Part shown: one piece after another, positions 62,901-64,000 of the stretch | Position numbering within the stretch: the first letter of the stretch is position 1 | Layout of the letters: every line of letters begins with the position of its first letter | NCBI GenBank assembly: GCA_032622095.1 | Contig: CP136061.1 | Location: forward strand, 170,501,107 to 170,565,106 | DNA from: Siphonodentalium dalli | Lineage: Eukaryota > Mollusca > Scaphopoda > Gadilida > Siphonodentaliidae | Reading direction: 5' to 3' | Length of the DNA: 64,000 bases | Translations under genes and position numbers: made by a program | Notes under the pieces: model-generated | The model's database searches: none | What the model saw: only the letters and a program-made list of their open reading frames with translations | What the model was told of the DNA's origin: nothing

Positions 62901-64000
62901 CATATATAGGTATCCCCACCACATACATATATAGGTATCCCCACCACATACATATATAGGTATCCCCACCACAGACATCTATAGGTATCACCGCCACATA
63001 CATCTATAGGTATCCCCACCACATACATATATAGGTATCCCCGCCACACACATATATAGGTATCCTCACCACACACATATATAGGTATCCCCACCACACA
63101 CATATATAGGTATCCCCACTACACACATATATAGGTATCCCCACCACACAAATATATAGGTATCACCACCACATACATATATAGGTATCCCACCACACAC
63201 ATATATAGATATCCCCACCACATACATATATAGGTATCCCCACCACATACATCTATAGATATCCCCACCACATACATATATAGGTATCCCCACCACATAC
63301 ATATATAGGTATCCCCGCCACACACATATATAGGTATCCCCACCACACACATATACAGGTATCACCACCACACACATATATAGGTATCCCCGCCACATAC
63401 ATATATAGGTATCCCCACCACACACATATATAGGTATCCCCGCCACACACATATATAGGTATCCCCGCCACACACATCTATAGGTATCACCGCCACATAC
63501 ATCTATAGGTATCCCCGCCACACACATATATAGGTATTCCCGCCACACACATATATATGTATCCCCAACACACACATATATAGGTATCACCGCCACACAC
63601 ATCTATAGGTATCGCCATCACATACATATATAGGTATCCCCACCACATACATCTATAGGTATCCCCACCACATACATATATAGGTATTACCACCACATAC
63701 ATATATAGGTATCCCCACCACATACATATTTAGGTATCACCACCACATACATATATAGGTATCCCCACCACATACATATATAGGTATCCTCACCACACAC
63801 ATATATAGGTATCCCCGCCACACACATATATAGGTATCCCACCACACACATATATAAGTATCCCCACCACACACATATATAGGTATCCCCACCACACACA
63901 TATATAGGTATCCCCACCACACACATATATAGGTATCACCACCACATACATATATAGGTATCCCACCACACACATATATAGATATCCCCACCACATACAT
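62900..64000 (+). repeat. Array segment without visible long-range copies
   Basis: Units are simple (mostly CCCC, CCGC and CACC types, nearly all 25 bp) and lack the signature strings that mark blocks elsewhere, such as AAGTCTCCCC, GGTACCCTC, CACGACC and CATACAGG. The array continues past the window end. It could be the start of a different higher-order domain or a region that has not been homogenised. Confidence 0.6.

Larger units (their letters stand above)
1..64000 (+). repeat. 25-bp minisatellite (satellite-like VNTR) array filling the window
   Basis: Seen directly: the same unit follows itself head to tail from the first to the last base, always in the same orientation. Unit positions 1-12 are GGTATCCCCACC and 13-25 are ACATACATATATA, giving 9 A, 8 C, 6 T and 2 G (40% GC) with a strong C-over-G bias on the + strand. 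Most units are 25 bp, a sizeable minority are 23 bp (one TA or CA step missing in the second half), and 24-bp and 29-bp units are rare. The consensus has no CpG; CpG appears only in variants such as CCCCGCC, CACGACC and ATCCGC. There is no inversion, no interruption by unique DNA and no array edge. The family is not one I recognise. Length and nested duplications fit eukaryotic satellite or minisatellite DNA; the chromosomal position cannot be told from this window. Confidence 0.98.

Noticed and set aside
63066-63602. 178-codon open frame on the minus strand
   Set aside because: This is the same periodic peptide; the segment simply has fewer stop-creating unit variants. Nothing distinguishes it from the surrounding array.
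1-64000. CRISPR array (direct repeats of about 25 bp)
   Set aside because: Units abut with no spacers between them, and variation is a few recurring substitutions rather than unique spacer sequence. There are no cas genes or leader.
1-64000. TATA-box promoters from the TATATATAGG-like sequence in every unit
   Set aside because: The motif is part of the repeat unit and occurs about every 25 bp, with no initiator, downstream gene or other core element to give it meaning.
1-64000. Telomeric or known centromeric motif
   Set aside because: No TTAGGG, TTTAGGG or similar tandem hexamer or heptamer was seen, and no CENP-B box pattern (TTCG followed by CGGG at the right spacing). The location therefore remains open.
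1-64000. A protein-coding tandem-repeat gene (mucin- or silk-like) on the minus strand
   Set aside because: Coding minisatellites normally have unit lengths divisible by three. Here the unit is 25 bp, 23-bp units are common, and in-frame TGA and TAG variants occur every few units in all frames.
1-64000. Assembly or simulation artefact producing the exact large duplications
   Set aside because: It cannot be excluded from sequence alone. However, private single-base differences, balanced one-unit indels and consistent offset arithmetic between copies look like real sequential events, so I kept the duplications as features and flagged read-level checks.

Overview
The whole 64,000-base window is one uninterrupted tandem array of a 25-bp minisatellite unit. 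On the + strand the consensus is GGTATCCCCACC (unit positions 1-12) followed directly by ACATACATATATA (positions 13-25). At this unit length the window holds roughly 2,570 units, and both ends are still inside the array. I found no unique sequence anywhere: no gene, exon, tRNA, rRNA, transposon, CRISPR array or telomeric hexamer. A satellite-like array this long, with nested higher-order repeats, points to a eukaryotic nuclear genome (a subtelomeric, pericentromeric or interstitial VNTR locus). I do not recognise the unit, so I cannot name the organism.

Units differ by a limited set of recurring changes: CACC, CCGC, CCTC or CCTA in place of CCCC; CATCTATA in place of CATATATA; GGTCTC, AAGTCTC, GGTACC or GGAATTCC at the unit start; and 23-bp units that have lost one TA/CA dinucleotide. 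Strings of these variants are copied in order over hundreds to thousands of bases, so block duplications can be traced by constant offsets. Layout: 1-7.1 kb holds a ~2.1 kb block seen again 4.31 kb downstream, plus smaller duplications. 7.85-22.9 kb is a ~6-7 kb macro-unit present as two copies and a partial third; the second copy has a 628-bp loss and an 844-bp gain, and the first carries an internal 1,180-bp tandem duplication. 23.3-25.2 kb recopies 20.8-22.4 kb. 26.2-35.2 kb and 46.1-54.3 kb are two copies of an 8-9 kb block. Overlapping this is a near-identical 6,999-bp tandem duplication (30.93-37.93 and 37.93-44.93 kb) with a partial third copy to ~45.58 kb. 54.2-61.5 kb is built from younger-looking 0.25, 0.35, 1.39, 1.6 and 1.78 kb duplications. 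61.5-64 kb is more degenerate, and its last kilobase shows no long-range copy that I could find.

The minus strand has many open frames of 60-222 codons, but they are a by-product of the repeat. The consensus minus strand has no stop codon in any frame, and because 25 leaves remainder 1 on division by 3, every frame spells the same 25-residue periodic peptide. Common unit variants put stops in these frames every few units. There are therefore no genes to describe as working together; the biology here is repeat turnover. Block boundaries are read by eye from offsets and are good to roughly one or two units unless stated otherwise.
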